Below are positions 43,145-43,167 of a DNA stretch of 43,167 nucleotides, piece after piece. The notes beneath the pieces are model-generated. The model had not been told where the DNA came from. It saw only the letters and a list, made by a program, of their open reading frames with translations, and did no database searches. The position numbers were made by a program, and so were the translations under genes. Within the stretch, counting starts at the first letter, position 1, and the number at the start of each line of letters is the position of its first letter. Origin of the DNA: Lachnospiraceae bacterium (GTDB taxonomy: Bacteria; Bacillota; Clostridia; Lachnospirales; Lachnospiraceae); NCBI GenBank assembly GCA_900766575.1, contig CAAFVW010000143.1, forward strand, positions 1-43,167, in the 5' to 3' direction.

Positions 43145-43167
43145 ATGAGACAATTCACTTCTGATGA
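43145..43167 (+). CDS. Start of an unidentified gene, cut by the window end
   Basis: ATG 43145 lies 9 nt after AAGGAG (43130-43135) and downstream of a consensus promoter. Only MRQFTSD is visible, too little for any identification. Confidence 0.6.

Overview
The window looks like chromosome from a Gram-positive anaerobe of the Clostridia, most likely a Lachnospiraceae-type gut bacterium. The reasons are moderate GC with strong AGGAGG-type ribosome binding sites, a Gram-positive type IV pilus cluster, a fused two-ATPase acyl-CoA dehydratase activase, a single-chain glycyl-tRNA synthetase, the era-yqzL-recO order, a DUF4349-type lipoprotein and Rpn-family nuclease remnants. No rRNA, tRNA, CRISPR array or intact insertion sequence was seen.

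Positions 1-17310 hold the downstream part of a type IV pilus operon, all on the + strand. The order is pilC (5' end cut off by the window), a major-type pilin, the prepilin peptidase pilD, a PilM-PilN fusion, a PilO-like protein, four minor prepilins (PilV-, PilX-, FimT/GspH- and PilW-like), and a 1758-residue secreted protein whose start codon overlaps the stop of the PilW-like gene. The assembly ATPases (pilB, pilT) are presumably upstream. Two prepilins carry very large passenger domains, and the giant exported protein is translationally coupled to one of them. Together these suggest a pilus with an elaborate tip or a surface complex. A terminator follows at 17334-17379.

Positions 17380-18600 are degenerate accessory DNA. 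A promoter and a structured leader of about 200 nt precede a broken Rpn-family nuclease, followed by a chimeric scrap that joins the start of a HigA-like antitoxin to a second copy of the Rpn tail. Positions 18686-21312 encode two PLP enzymes of sulfur amino-acid metabolism: a cystathionine gamma-synthase/lyase family protein and a PatB/MalY-type C-S lyase. A small coiled-coil protein follows, then a minus-strand PD-(D/E)XK-like protein that appears to start at a non-AUG codon. The minus strand also carries the 1417-residue dehydratase activase (23376-27629), with a clear promoter and terminator.

From a divergent promoter at 27877, the + strand reads a rhomboid-like membrane protein without the catalytic histidine and with a C-terminal zinc ribbon, a sigma-70 relative without region 4, an overlapping unknown protein, and an M16C metalloprotease. 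After these come a DUF4349-type lipoprotein, era, a yqzL-like gene, recO, a small lipoprotein and glyS with its terminator. The last unit is a large TPR protein with a degenerate J-domain (NPE in place of HPD) followed by an HscC-like Hsp70. A consensus promoter at 43057 starts a new gene that runs off the end of the window.

The most novel material is the pilus operon with its coupled giant protein, the pseudo-rhomboid/pseudo-sigma cluster, and the degenerate-J/Hsp70 pair. Starts were re-chosen where a ribosome binding site or signal peptide made a downstream codon more plausible than the longest reading frame.
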